A stretch of 64,000 nt of DNA from Cyathus striatus (taxonomy: Eukaryota > Basidiomycota > Agaricomycetes > Agaricales > Nidulariaceae): NCBI GenBank assembly GCA_025738555.1, contig JAOVFP010000008.1, positions 1,054,001-1,118,000 on the forward strand. The letters run 5' to 3'. Position numbers and translations under genes: made by a program. Position 1 is the first letter of the stretch, and each line of letters opens with the position of its first letter. The notes under the pieces are model-generated. The model did no database searches. It saw nothing but the letters and a program-made list of their open reading frames with translations, and was not told where the DNA came from. Below, piece by piece: positions 33,513-45,047 of this stretch.

Positions 33513-35150
33513 ATGGCTCCAACTGGGACTTCGGTTACTCGCACAGCGCATACCGCTAGTCATACCAATGCTGTGGGTGCTCGTGCCACCCGTGCAGCTA
33601 CGAGGCAACAGCCTCCACGGAGTACTTCAGGTTCTCTACCTTCTACACCGTCTCGGGTTACACCCAGCCCAGCACCACCTCCTAGTGCTACTTTCCTGGG
33701 TCCACCCTCGACTTCCGCTCAGCTACTTTCTGTTCCTGCAGCCGGGAATCTCGGATCCGCTCAGGCTCCTCCGGATGGCACTCCACCGCCATACGGTACA
33801 GTCGCAGCGGAACGGGACACTCCCGAGGGTCACGGCTCTGATGGTGGTACCATTGGACCGCCACCTCCACCTCCTTCTCAGCCCAATCCTCCGTCTCCAC
33901 CATCCTCAGACTCAGGGGATGATGGTGATGAGGATGATGTCGACAATCCCAGGCGCACACCTCTTGCGCGCCACTCCCGGGAAGACCGGCTTGCCGAAGC
34001 TCTTTTGAGAGTTGCGGAATCCGCCCGGGGTACATCGGGAACACGTCGGGAACGCAACGTTCAAAAGCCAGATACTTTTGATGGTTCCAGTGCTGAGAAG
34101 TTGGAGCAGTTCATTACTCAATGCCAAATTTACTTCCGGAATAATCCTTCCCAATACTCGGATGGACACTCCCAAGTCAACTTCGCTCTCGCATATCTTC
34201 GGGATACCGCGCTTCAGCTCGTTATGCCGACCCTCTCCAATCCCTATGCTGATGATGAGTTCCTTCACTCTTGGGAGGTTTTCGTCGTCATGCTAGAGGA
34301 TAACTTCGGGTTAGCGAACCCGGAAGGGGATGCCGAGAATGATCTGGATGTCCTCGTTATGAAGGATTCACAGAAACTGTCCAAGTATCTTGTACAGTTC
34401 AACAGGCTTGCACAGCGCACCGACTGGGATGATAAGTCCTTATGCCACCGACTCTATTCCGGGTTTCCGGGTCGCATTAAGGATGAGATCTCTCATGTTG
34501 GGAAACCTACCACAAAGCGCGGGATGATTAAACTAGCTCAAGGGATCGATAGTCGGTACTGGGAACGCCAGTCCGAGCGTACGCGGGAATCCCACCAGCC
34601 TCGGGGTCCGCGGGTTCCGGATAGCTCTGTTAGAGCTACTACAAACCGCTCCGCAGTCACCCCGGCGCCTTCCCGCCTCGTTTCGGGCCAATATGCACCC
34701 CGTCCGAGCTATCCCCACCGTGCTGGTAGTCACCCACCTCGTTCCTCGCAGCCTCCCCAACAGCGGAGGCCGGAATTGAATGACAAGGTTGGTCGAGATG
34801 GCAAACTTTTGCCACAAGAACGTCAGCGTCGCATGGACAACAATCTATGCTTGTTCTGCGGTAATCCGGGGCATCGCGCCAAAGAATGTCCCCGCTCTGC
34901 CTCTTCCGCGGCTAGAGCCCGGGCATCCGGAATATCCGCTTCGGCTCCTACGTCGGCTTCTGCGGGTCCCTCGACCCGCAGGTCCGCGCCTCTTTCCAAC
35001 CCGGCTTCGGGTTCGAAAAATAGGGAGCGGTCCTCTGGACACCACACAAGCCGAGGACCGCGTTGTTCCCCCTTGTGCGCAGCCGATGCAGGTAAGACTC
35101 AACGCTTCCGCTCTTTCCGACCCCAATGCCCTTCATATTCCACTTTGTAG
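33513..35150 (+). CDS. Gag of the inner chromovirus
   Basis: Starts at the ATG of [14 protein letters not shown] (33513); the homologous truncated element at 51 kb also starts at this position, which decides the start over the upstream TTG. A Pro/Ser-rich N-terminus is followed by the capsid region ([37 protein letters not shown]) and a standard CCHC knuckle [14 protein letters not shown]. The frame continues to 35150, overlapping pol. The pol frame is +1 relative to gag here. Confidence 0.85.
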   Translation: MAPTGTSVTRTAHTASHTNAVGARATRAATRQQPPRSTSGSLPSTPSRVTPSPAPPPSATFLGPPSTSAQLLSVPAAGNLGSAQAPPDGTPPPYGTVAAERDTPEGHGSDGGTIGPPPPPPSQPNPPSPPSSDSGDDGDEDDVDNPRRTPLARHSREDRLAEALLRVAESARGTSGTRRERNVQKPDTFDGSSAEKLEQFITQCQIYFRNNPSQYSDGHSQVNFALAYLRDTALQLVMPTLSNPYADDEFLHSWEVFVVMLEDNFGLANPEGDAENDLDVLVMKDSQKLSKYLVQFNRLAQRTDWDDKSLCHRLYSGFPGRIKDEISHVGKPTTKRGMIKLAQGIDSRYWERQSERTRESHQPRGPRVPDSSVRATTNRSAVTPAPSRLVSGQYAPRPSYPHRAGSHPPRSSQPPQQRRPELNDKVGRDGKLLPQERQRRMDNNLCLFCGNPGHRAKECPRSASSAARARASGISASAPTSASAGPSTRRSAPLSNPASGSKNRERSSGHHTSRGPRCSPLCAADAGKTQRFRSFRPQCPSYSTL

Positions 35151-38100
35151 TACCATCCATGCTCTCCCTACACCCTGTACAGTTTCATATAGCGCTCTAG
35201 TCGATTCGGGTTCTACCCATTGTTTTATGGATTCATCTTTCGTTCGGACACATGCTATTCCTACCTCACCTACTCCACCTATCGCTCTCAGACTTTTCGA
35301 TGGCACCACCAATCATGTTATAACCGAGTTCGTTACACTGCCTGTACTATTCCCTACCGGTGAATGTATTACAGTTGAACTCTATGTGACACCTCTTGAT
35401 TCCGTGTGTTCTGCAGTCCTAGGATACAATTGGCTCACCCGCTTCAATCCGTTGATTGACTGGGTATCGGGCTCATTAACATTCCGGACTCCAGACACTT
35501 CCGAGCAACTTCCGCTCAAATCCGGGATCTCGGAACCAGGTTCCGCTTCCGAGGATCCATCTCCGGTCACCTCTGATGAGTCTCTGCCACCTCCTCCTAG
35601 CATTTCGCTAATAAATGGTGCCGCCTTCTCGCGTGCATGCCGTTTAGAGGGAGCACAGACTTTCCGTATCCAGCTTGGTGCTGTCGCTTCCGCCGCTGCC
35701 CTCAATCCAGAGGAAGCTCCGGATCTCTCTTCAATACCGTCTGAGTATCACGAGTTTGCTGATGTATTTAGCAAGTCCCGGGCAGATACACTTGCCCCTC
35801 ACCGTCCCTACGACTTAAAGATCAACCTAGAGGAAGGTGCTTCACCTCCTGTAGGTCGGATCTATTCCCTTTCCCAATCCGAGCTTTCCGCTCTTCGGGA
35901 TTTCATCGATGAACATATCCGGATCGGATTTATTCAACCTTCACGCTCTCCGCACGGGGCTCCCGTCCTTTTTGTCCGCAAGAAGGACGGATCGCTTCGG
36001 CTTTGTGTGGATTTCCGCGGGTTGAACGCTATTTCTAAAAAGGATCGTTATCCTTTGCCACTCATTTCAGATTTGCTCGACAGTCCCCGCTGCGCCCGTA
36101 TCTACACCAAGATCGACCTGCGCCATGCGTACCACCTGGTCCGCATTGCTGAGGACGATGAATGGAAAACCGCTTTCCGGACTCGCTATGGATCCTTTGA
36201 ATGGCTAGTCATGCCCTTCGGACTTTCCAATGCACCGCGGGTTTCCAACGCTTCATGAACGATGTTTTCAAAGACCTTCTTGATGTGTGCGTCATAGTTT
36301 ATTTGGATGACATCCTTATATACTCTGATAACCTTGCGCAACATCGCCAACATGTCAGGGAAGTTTTGCGTCGACTCCGGAAGCACGGGTTGTACGCGCG
36401 CGGATAAGTGTGAGTTCCACTGAACTGTGGAATATCTCGGATATATACTATCGCCCAACGGTCTCACCATGTCTCCAACAAAGGTGAAGACTATTCAAGA
36501 ATGGCCGGAACCAAGGAAAGTAAAAGACATTCAATCCTTCCTTGGGTTCGCTAATTTCTATCGGCGTTTTATATACAACTATTCCGACATAGTTGTTCCG
36601 CTCACCCGCCTTACCCGGAAGGGTAATCCGTGGAACTTCTCGGAAAAATGCCGTTCCGCTTTCACTGAACTTAAGGACGCTTTCACGTCGGCACCCATTC
36701 TTACCCATTGGGTTCCCGACAAGCAGCTCATCGTGGAAACCGACGCTTCGGATTACGCGTTGGCTGCTATCCTGTCTATAGTTTCTGATGATGGCGAGAT
36801 TCACCCTATCGCTTTCCACTCACGAACCTTTACACCTCCCGAGTTAAACTACGACACCCACGACAAGGAATTGCTTGCTATCTTCAAGCATTCCAAGTCT
36901 GGCGTCATTACCTGGAAGGTTCCGGTTCACCCATCGATGTCGTCACAGACCACAAGAACTTGGAATACTTTTCCACAACCAAGATCTTGTCCCGACGACA
37001 AGCCCGATGGTCCGAGTATCTTTCCCAGTTCAATCTAGTGATCCGCTTTCGACCCGGAAAACTCGGGGCGAAGCCGGATGCTCTGACTAGACGATGGGAC
37101 GTCTACCCTAAAGAGGGGGATAGCGACTACGCTAAGGTCAATCCGCATAACTATCGTCCAGTGTTCACACAGGAACAGCTTATCACTTCTCTCCGAGCAA
37201 CATCACTTATTGTACCCGCTCTTCGCGCTAGTATCATCATGGACATTGAACAGTTACATACTGACATATTATCAGCTCTCCCTAATGACCCGGTCGCAGT
37301 TATCCGAATGCGGACTCCCGAGAATCGTTGGACTGTAACCCCGGACGGTTTCCTCCGTCTAGATAACCGGATCTATGTTCGACTCCGGAACCCTTCGGCT
37401 TCGGGTTTTACAGTACAAACACGACCACCCGCTTTCAGGACACCTTGGACAGAACAAGACCCTCGAGCTAATTCGACGCGAATATACTTGGCCGCTTATA
37501 CGGACGTTTGTAAAGGACTATTGTAAGTCTTGTAATACTTGCATGCGTTCTAAACCACAGCGCCACCGCCCGTACGGAACCCTGAAACAACTTCCGGTTC
37601 CCGGACGCCCATGGCATTCGATATCTATGGATTTCATAGATCAACTTCCAAAATCATCGGCTTCCAAGTATGATTCTATACTCGTTATCGTGGATCGTTT
37701 CTCCAAGCAGTCTATCTTCATTCCCACTCATACCACTTGCTCTTCTTCCGACCTTGCGCTTCTATTTGTACTTCATGTCTTTTCCAAGCACGGAGTCCCG
37801 GAACACATCACTTCCGATCGTGGTTCCGAGTTTGTGTCGCATTTCTTCCGCTCCTCGGTACAGCCCTCGACATCACTTTACATTTCACCTCGGGTTATCA
37901 CCCCGAAGGCGACGGCCAAACGGAACGCACAAACCAAACTCTGGAACAATACCTTCGGGCCTACTGCAACTACCAGCAGGATAACTGGTGTGATCTCTTA
38001 CCTCTTGCTGAATTTGCTTACAATAATGCACCGAGCGCAACCACAGGAATTTCACCGTTCTACGCAAACAAGGGTTATCACCCGAACCTTGCGATACATC

Positions 38101-38709
38101 CGGAACGTGATTCACTTCCGCTCGTGCCCGGCACTTCGCAGTAAACCTCGAGGAACTTCACGAGATGCTTCGGACCGAAATACTCAGTGCGCAGAAACGT
38201 TATCAAACACCCGCCGATGCGCTGTCGCAAACCCGCACCCGCATTCCCTGTCGGGACAAAGGTATACGTTAAAGCCGAGTACTTCCGGACAACCCGACCA
38301 TCCCGGAAACTTGCAGAAAAGTTCCTAGGACCTTTTGAAGTCATCGCACTTGCCGGATCGCATTCGCGCACCTTGCGCCTTCCAGAACAATTTCGCAGTC
38401 CACCCAGTATTCCATGTATCCATGCTTGAACCCAATACTGAAAATACTATCCCAGATCGCATTATTCCTCCACCACCACCTGTCCAGGTTGATGGTGATA
38501 TTGAATACGAGGTCTCGGAAATATTGGACTCTAAACTGGATCGTCGTTTGCGTTGCAAACTGAGGTACTACGTACGCTGGCTAGGGTATGAAGGGACAGA
38601 TGAAGAGTTTTCATGGCTTCCGGCCACGGAACTGGAACACGCTACGGATATCATCGAAGAGTTCCACTCCCGCTATCCGGATAAGCCCGGCCCTACTCCT
38701 ATTTCTTAA
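35086..38709 (+). pseudogene. Pol of the inner chromovirus, with several frameshifts
   Basis: Protease [19 protein letters not shown] from [19 protein letters not shown] to the catalytic [10 protein letters not shown] (36296-36325); RNase H VETDASDYALAA; integrase HPLSGHLG...CNTCMRS and MDFIDQLP; C-terminal chromodomain at about 38489-38680 (EYEVSEILDSKLD, YYVRWLGY, SWLPATEL), which in chromoviruses directs integration to marked chromatin. The frame is broken near 36238, 36400, 36890, 37395, 37862, 38140, 38240 and 38390. Each break I examined looks like a loss of one or two bases in a short G/C run. A TGA lies near 36420. Whether these are real mutations or read errors is unclear. Confidence 0.85.
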
Positions 38710-39545
38710 ATTTCACGTTACTTATTATCCGCTTGCAGTTTCACCTTATACAAAAACCAAAAACAACGAATAACAACCAAAAAGCGAGATACAAGTACAT
38801 TTAATTCTTGGTAACGTGTTACGACCATTTCCATCACTCCCTCTGCGTCTGCAACTCGACCCGAGCTACTTCCACACCTTCCGACGCAATTCCGGCACCT
38901 GTCACAACGTCCTCGTATGCATCCGGATCCCGGAGGCATTCCACGAGCAAGGTTTCAATATGGAAACATGGACAATGTGCCCAGATACCTTGGAAACATC
39001 TCAGGACAACTTATCGAGTTTGCCTACCACCTGGAAATTGGCATCACGACATCTGTAACTCAACTTGATAGACTACGCTATCTTCCAATGCTTCCTGCAT
39101 TTTCCCCGGCACTTCCTGCTACTTCCGCATCCAACCCAGACCTCATCCAATATCTTCCAATCACTTCCCCATCCATTCCCAACTCTTCCGATGCTTCCAA
39201 CCCAGTTCCGACACTCATCTCAGTCGGATATACAATCGGCAGTGCAACTAAGCTTGCCGCATTACCGGAACATCCGGAACGAATGGCTACCAGTGGAATA
39301 TTGATGCACATGTCCTTCCACATCCATGGGCAGTGTTAATAGGTCTCGGGTTCAGCTACGACTTGCTGGAACTTACTCAGGAACTTGTAGTTCACACCTT
39401 TGCTACTTCCCCTGCCAAAGGAATCAGATACGCTCTCTTTCTGTTATTTGAACATTCACTGACCAATAGGATTTCTTGTATTATTTTTAGTTATATTTTC
39501 TCGCACACAGTATGACCTCGTGGGCTCGGCCCTAAAAGGGGATAC
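38710..39545 (+). other. 3' region of the chromovirus with an unassigned open frame
   Basis: Between the chromodomain and the polypurine tract, an open frame of 140 codons (38917-39339) encodes a sequence with PMLPAFSPALPATS. It has no recognised domain and could be a small accessory ORF or chance in CpG-rich DNA. Confidence 0.25.
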
Positions 39546-40310
39546 TGTTATATCCATGTCCGGATACATCGTGCCGACGTTCCCACGTGACCTTCTAACA
39601 TACCCGGTCCGTTCCCGGAACGTACCCGCTTCGGGTTTACACTTCCCGACGTTCCGCCCGGGAACGTACCCGGAACCCGTCGGGTTTTCTATCGGGTATC
39701 CCGGATACGTACTTTCTCTTATGACGGCCTCACCGCGTCATCATTCTATTACTCCTCCCTTCCATTCCTACTTATACGTTTCATTATGGCCTTTGTAGAT
39801 TAGTTCCTTATTCTTCATTCTGAGCGCGTCATTTGCGCCCCTACTCCGCTTTGCCAAGACTTCATTTCCTACTTACTCCTTTGACTTGTCCTTTGTATAA
39901 TACTTCTACATTCGTATCTACAGGTTCCTACTTAGTATAAGTAGTCTTCCAGATGTAATAGGTAGTCTTTAGTATTCGTATCAACTCTGTACACTTTCTT
40001 CCTACTCTAAGTTCCGAAACCCGCTCCGGGTTTTCCTTCGGGTTTCTCTCCCGCTACCTAGTGTAGTGGCGAAGCCTTCTCTTATACTCTAGAACGTCTT
40101 CCTTTGTTACATATCATCTTACTCGAAATACGAACCATTCCCTGGGGATATCCAGGCGGCGCAGCACACAAGCTGAAGCCACGGTTCTTTCCGCACTCCC
40201 GCTCTACGTTTCCGCACCCGTACTCACTTCGGGTTTCCGTTATAGTTCTCCCACACCCTCCGGGTGTCTTCGCAACCACTTCTAAGCAGGAAGAGAATCG
40301 GTACGTAACA
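39546..40310 (+). repeat. 3' LTR of the inner chromovirus
   Basis: 765 bp, identical by eye to the 5' copy except for one missing C near 39655. Confidence 0.93.
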
Positions 40311-41106
40311 AGTTCGCTAGCTATGGCGGAAGGAGTGGGAGCTGGAATAAAACGAGTCAGAAAATAAATATAAAATATAAAAAGGAAGAAAACTTACGCT
40401 CAGGATGGGGGGTAAATTTGCTCACAGGAATAACAACCTCCACACTGCTAACTTTGCTGCGTTTAGAAGCAGGGGCAAAGGTGGTAGTAGGTCGAGGGAC
40501 GACCTTTCGTTTACTAGACATTGATAACAAATCAAGTCTAGGAGGAATGTAATCATCTAAAAATAAGAGAGAGGCGTTAGAAAAATAAAATAAAATAAAA
40601 AGACATTGAGCAAACTTACCATCGAGCTCATCCTCTTCAACAGTGGCAGGGGAAGGGGACGCTGTCATTGCATCCAGAGTAGAGAACGGAGGGGTAGAGT
40701 CTTCAGGCAGGGCCATAGGGAAGTCAGTATCGAGTTCCGGGGAAAGCGCTTGATCAACGGACATAGTGGGGGTTAGCGGATGGCGGGAGGTTTCAGCTTC
40801 AGCTTTGGCCTGGGCCATAGCATCGGTGGCAGCTCGTCTAGCAGCATCAGCTTCTTCAGCCCGCTTCTCTTCTTCAGCGCGCCTTGCAGTTTCCTCCTCA
40901 GCCACCCTACGAGCCTCAGCTTCTTCAGCGAGTCTCGCCGCCTCAGCCTCCTCAGCTTCAACCCGACGCGCCTCCTCCTCCGCACGTTGCGCTTTCACCT
41001 CGGCAATTGCCTCCGCCAGGGCACGCTTGGCCGCTTCGTTAGCCGCCTTTGTAGCAATAGTTTGGCATAAAGCCATGTCTTCGGGGGAGATCTCAATAGT
41101 AGACAT

Positions 41107-41353
41107 AATCGAAAAAGCAGAGTAGTAATAAAAGCAGTAAGGGAAAGGCGGTGGGTTGAGGGAGACATAGGGATACTAGCATGATTAAATAGCGGGCATC
41201 GGTGATAGGTCGAGTCGCCACTTAAGCTCAAGTTTTTTCCAGATAAGATAACATAAGGCGGGGACTTCATATTAGGTTTTTAGAGGTGTGTGAACGGCGA
41301 TCGTACTCAAAGGAACGGTGACTGAGGACAGTCATTTATTGGTTGGGGGGAGA
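41107..41353 (-). promoter_or_regulatory. Promoter region of antisense gene 1 and polypurine tract
   Basis: 247 bp between the antisense ATG and the 3' LTR. It holds a TATTTAAT box (minus strand, 41191-41184) and, on the plus strand, the polypurine tract GGTTGGGGGGAGA next to the LTR. Confidence 0.5.
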
Positions 41354-42425
41354 TAATACGCCTAGCATACTTCTACCTACTGTAAAAACATTATTTCTAT
41401 ATTCTACGCGCTACTTACAAATGGTACAATATATCTGGGTTGTAATTAGTAGCTAAGGTAGAGGTCCCGGACCATTAGCTAGCGTGGGAACGATTCGCGC
41501 TAATAAGGGACATAACTAGCCTAAGTAGGAAAGCGTCTAAGAATAGAAACACCGAGGTCAGAGCTTATTCTCGACATCGGTGAGAAGTAATTACCAGTAA
41601 GGCTGGAGATCGAGCTAAGCACACGTCTATTCTAATAATAGGATATCGAAGCTATGTTATTGCGTCATAGGAAAAGGCATGAGCACTAGACCCACAGCAG
41701 TTGCCGCTATCTAACCACGCTGTACCAGCGCTGTGCATCAGCACGCCATAGGCGCCTGGATAGGCCTGAGACCCGGCATTCCCGGCCGGCTTATTCAGCA
41801 TTTCCCATTTCCACGCGTCAAAGCGCGCGGCATCACGCCTTCATATGGAGCGTCTCACCTGTGGATATGGCTTATTGTACTTCGCTATCTTTCCATATGG
41901 ACGCATTCTTGGCGCTAGTATGTTTGGTATATTCGTGATTTACTCTGGTCCATCCCAGACACCTGTCTCCAGTCTAAAAGTCTACTTTACAGCTTAGCTG
42001 ATGTGTAATTACTGCTTTGGTATTAACTATATAGTTTCTTTTAGCCATGTTCTGTAAGATATTTAATAGGTAGATTTGTGTAGTAGAAGGGCAGTCTCCT
42101 GTGCCCCGAGAAATACCATCTAGCATCGTGCTTTAGTATTTGTGTGAGCTTTGAGATTCTAAGTGCAACACGAAGTGTGAAGTCATAAGGCCGTGTTAAG
42201 TCCGAGATTAAGGAACGCGCATCAAAACGCGCATCAAAACGTTCGCTAAGTGTGCACTCCCTCTCGAACGTCGGTTTTTGACACCCCCACTATTACTTTA
42301 CTTCACCCGGAAGCACCTTGCATCTGAGTCTTACCCACCGAGCACTTTCTTAGTGAGTGTACGTGGTGTGAGTTTTATTATTAATATTTACATTTACACT
42401 ACGTTGCGCTAAACTAGGTACTTTA
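41354..42425 (+). repeat. 3' LTR of the outer Ty3 element
   Basis: 1,072 bp, the partner of 21207-22278. The 11 differences noted are all CpG to TpG or CpA in one copy or the other. Confidence 0.92.
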
Positions 42426-42429
42426 GAGC

Positions 42430-43196
42430 TCAATCAATGGTACTAAAATCTTTTACTTAATTACTCCAACCTACTAACTTACATGCAATAATTTAGGTAT
42501 AGAAAAATGCCTACATTTGGATGTGACACTATTCAGAAATTTAGCAGTAATGTATCAGATATGAAGAAGCTGGTGGGCAGAAATTTTGAAGATATCCTCC
42601 AGGTACAATTCATTTTATAATCATAAAGTATACCCCTACTAAAGTTATGATATAAAGTGTGCTATCCCAGCCTTTGATGGTCTTCTGGACAGGAAAAATA
42701 ATAAAATCATTATGGACCTCTTATTCGAACTTGCAACTTGGCATGCATTCACAAAACTTTGGCTTCATACAGAGTCAACCTTGAAAGCACTAGAATCCTC
42801 TTCAACTTGGGTTGGAGAAGCTTTATGGAAATTTGAAGCATTCACTTGTGCTGAATTTGATACATTTGAACTTCCTTCTGAAGTTGAAGCAAGAGGGCGC
42901 AGACAAGCTGCTATGGGGAAGAAAAAGTCAACAGTACCAACCAACACACAGGGAAAGGGGAAACAGAGAGAAAAACCAATGGAACCAGTGCATCAAAGGA
43001 ATTTCTCAATTTCCACTTATAAGCTCCACTGCTTAGGTGATTATGCAAATGCAATTTGCAAGTTTGGGACAACTAATGGTATAAGTACTCAGATTGTAAG
43101 TCAGTTAAAATTTGATGAAATTTATGTTTCTGAACTTATTTTAGGGAGAGCATGAGCATCATTCACTGTGGGCATTGGCTTTTATTATGTCAGAAT
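42430..43196 (+). pseudogene. Plavaka-type DNA transposase, 3' part
   Basis: Continues the reading frame broken at 21206: LNQWY, a GT-AG intron ending near 42496, then PTFGCDTIQKFSSNVSDMKK, another intron, then AIPAFDGLLD, WHAFTKLWLHTESTL, STYKLHCLGDYANAICKFGT. A last intron (about 43097-43143) leads to GEHEHHSLWAL and a stop at 43194-43196. It is CpG-poor and shorter at the C-terminus than intact relatives. No CACTA-type terminal repeat was found downstream. Confidence 0.72.
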
Positions 43197-43387
43197 AAAG
43201 AGTGAATATATGTCGATAAAATGTCAAATGTGTTCAGTCTGTAATTTAAGAATTCATGAGGAGTTTATTTGTAAAGTTTTCCTCGATGTTTTCAACATTT
43301 AGTCTAAGATAAAACAAAGAGAATATTTAGAATATATTAAATCTGTTTTCTTAGAATAAATGAATAATGTATTGAGATTTTATTAGA

Positions 43388-44249
43388 AATATATCCTTGT
43401 CTTAGAGTGAGAAATAATTGCAAACATAAAAGAGATAAGATCTCGGATCAAATTCTGGATAAGGACAACATGTCATCAATGAATATATATGGTGCACATA
43501 TGTCATATGATCGCGATAGTGATCATCAGTAGGGGCATATTAAGGAGTGTAGGCATATATAGATCTATGCTATTACTATATATAGGGATTTTAAAATGCA
43601 CCATAAGTCAAAAGTAACTTCAAGAAACAGGTATATAATGCAATTGTAATGTACATGTCAAAAGTGACATATTTTTCATTAATAGTATATATGTATATGC
43701 ACCTGCACCCCTTGATGCACCCCTACTGATGATCACAATATTATCCTGGTGTATATTGTGATCATATGACATATGTGCACCATATGTATTCATTGATGAC
43801 ATGTTGTCCTTATTCAGAATTTGATCTGAGATCTTATCTCTTTTATGTTTGCAATTATTTCTCACTCTAAGACAAGGATATATTGAGGTTTCTAGCATTT
43901 ATGTAGTACTATGTAATGATTGTATATGTGTTTCAATAATGGTCCTGCATTGGTATTGGTTATGTGAAATGTGGTTATGTGAAATGCAGAAGAAACAAGT
44001 GTGAGGTATATGGTATTAACTTTAGAACCAATGATTAAATATAATGTGAAACTATTAGAAACACCACTATTTACCCTATTTACATTGATTATGAGTACCA
44101 TGGTTCATGTTCTCCTTTTGAGAATTAAGAATTATACTCTTATCTGCACTAACTCTTTGCTTCTTGGCAGGGGGTTCCAATGAATCACTTGGAGATGAGG
44201 AGGAGGAAGTAGAAGGATTAGGATCACCAAAAGTAGCTATGTACTTCGC
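43388..44249 (+). repeat. Left arm of a long inverted repeat
   Basis: 862 bp whose reverse complement lies at 45048-46970 (minus an inserted solo LTR). No mismatch was seen in the stretches I compared. The outer ~500 bp (43388-43886) is itself a TIR element with arms of about 130 bp (TATATCCTTGTCTTAGAG... and its inverse, running to CATATGTCATATGATC). The inner part carries a minus-strand coding fragment (GDPNPSTSSSSSPSDSLEPP, PAKKQRVS). Confidence 0.85.
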
Positions 44250-45047
44250 TAAGTCTCCTCTCATTACTTCACGGCTGTGCCACTCAATCTGATCAGACCC
44301 CATCGTTAAAACCCCTAAAGAGAAAGAAGTATTAATTAGGAAAGTCTGAGATCACCAAGTGTGGTTAGCTCTGGACTCACCTAGATGGATTTTGAAGTAT
44401 CTACAACATTACTGGACCATTGAGAACATTCCAGCAACATTAGTAGAATAGCAGAGAATGTACTTTATATATCTCCAACATAGCAGAAGTATTGAGAACA
44501 CTTTGGAAACAGTAGCATAGAAATGTATATAAATATTGGTAGATAAGCACATTGAATCAATCCTTTTAACCTCTCAAACAGCGTGAACTGTAAGAATCAG
44601 ACTCGACTTAAGGCTAAGCACTAAGTCTCGTACTGTTGCTAAAAAGGGTACATACATATATTACTTATCTACTCACTACTTAAATACTAGATCATTGTAT
44701 TGAGTATTGTTGATTGCTGAATATCAATGGATAGTCCAATTGGTGGTAGCACGTGACTTGTTTTGACACTTGCTCTTGGTTGACTTACTCTTCGAGAACT
44801 CAACTTGACATACATGCTACTACATATTCATCATCCCTCACTTACATTGTATTCAATTCAAGACTAAATACAATATGGTACATTTCTATTTTCATAGGTG
44901 TACTCACTTCATGTATTCATAGAAATACACCAACGTTGCAATTCGTTTGCAAATCACAACACTCCCACAGAACTAAAGACACTCAGGTATCTCACATTAA
45001 CTGAAGCACAGATTTCACAACAAGATTGAAAAATAGAAGAAGCTGTT
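44250..45047. other. Spacer of the long inverted repeat
   Basis: About 800 bp of AT-rich single-copy sequence with no supported gene. At the left edge the minus-strand frame of the arm continues to an ATG at 44303 (MGSDQIEWHSREVMRGDLAK). The right arm has lost this part. Confidence 0.4.

Larger units (their letters stand above)
32710..40310 (+). mobile_element. Chromovirus (Ty3/gypsy with chromodomain), inner element, 7.6 kb
   Basis: LTRs 32710-33475 and 39546-40310 (TG...CA: TGTTATATCC...TACGTAACA) flanked by the 5-bp duplication AGTTC (32705-32709, 40311-40315). Polypurine tract AAAAGGGGATAC at 39534-39545. It is inserted in exon 3 of antisense gene 1. By eye the two LTRs differ only by one C in a CCC run, so the insertion is very recent. 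No clear TGG-type primer-binding site follows the 5' LTR. Confidence 0.93.
31623..41106 (-). pseudogene. Antisense gene 1 of the outer Ty3 element, coiled coil plus Zn2Cys6-like cluster, split by chromovirus
   Basis: Exons (minus strand): 41106-40620, 40556-40398, 40341-40311 continuing at 32704-32244, then 32191-31623. With the 7.6-kb inner element and one TSD copy left out, the coding length is 1,707 bp (568 aa) without a stop. Residues ~15-95 are an Ala/Glu/Arg coiled coil (RAEEEARRVEAEEAEAARLA). A basic KRKVVPR and a Lys/Ala/Ser-rich region follow. A cysteine cluster sits near residues 324-353 with spacing C-x2-C-x6-C-x8-C-x2-C-x7-C, matching Zn2Cys6. The C-terminus is helical. A TATTTAAT box lies about 80 bp upstream (41184-41191). 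I infer a nuclear DNA- or RNA-binding role; no named family. It was presumably intact until the inner insertion. Confidence 0.72.
21207..42425 (+). mobile_element. Ty3/gypsy retrotransposon (outer), nested host of a chromovirus
   Basis: Bounded by LTRs 21207-22278 and 41354-42425 and flanked by the 4-bp direct repeat GAGC (21203-21206, 42426-42429; an A on each side makes a 5-bp reading possible). Without the inner chromovirus it is about 13.6 kb, long for the family because of two antisense genes between pol and the 3' LTR. Order: LTR, PBS, gag, protease, pol (RT-RNase H-integrase), antisense gene 2, antisense gene 1, polypurine tract GGTTGGGGGGAGA (41341-41353), LTR. It is inserted in the coding sequence of the Plavaka-type transposase. 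Confidence 0.92.

Noticed and set aside
38917..39339. Envelope gene in the inner chromovirus
   Set aside because: The open frame after pol has no signal peptide, cysteine pattern or membrane segment, so there is no support for an env.
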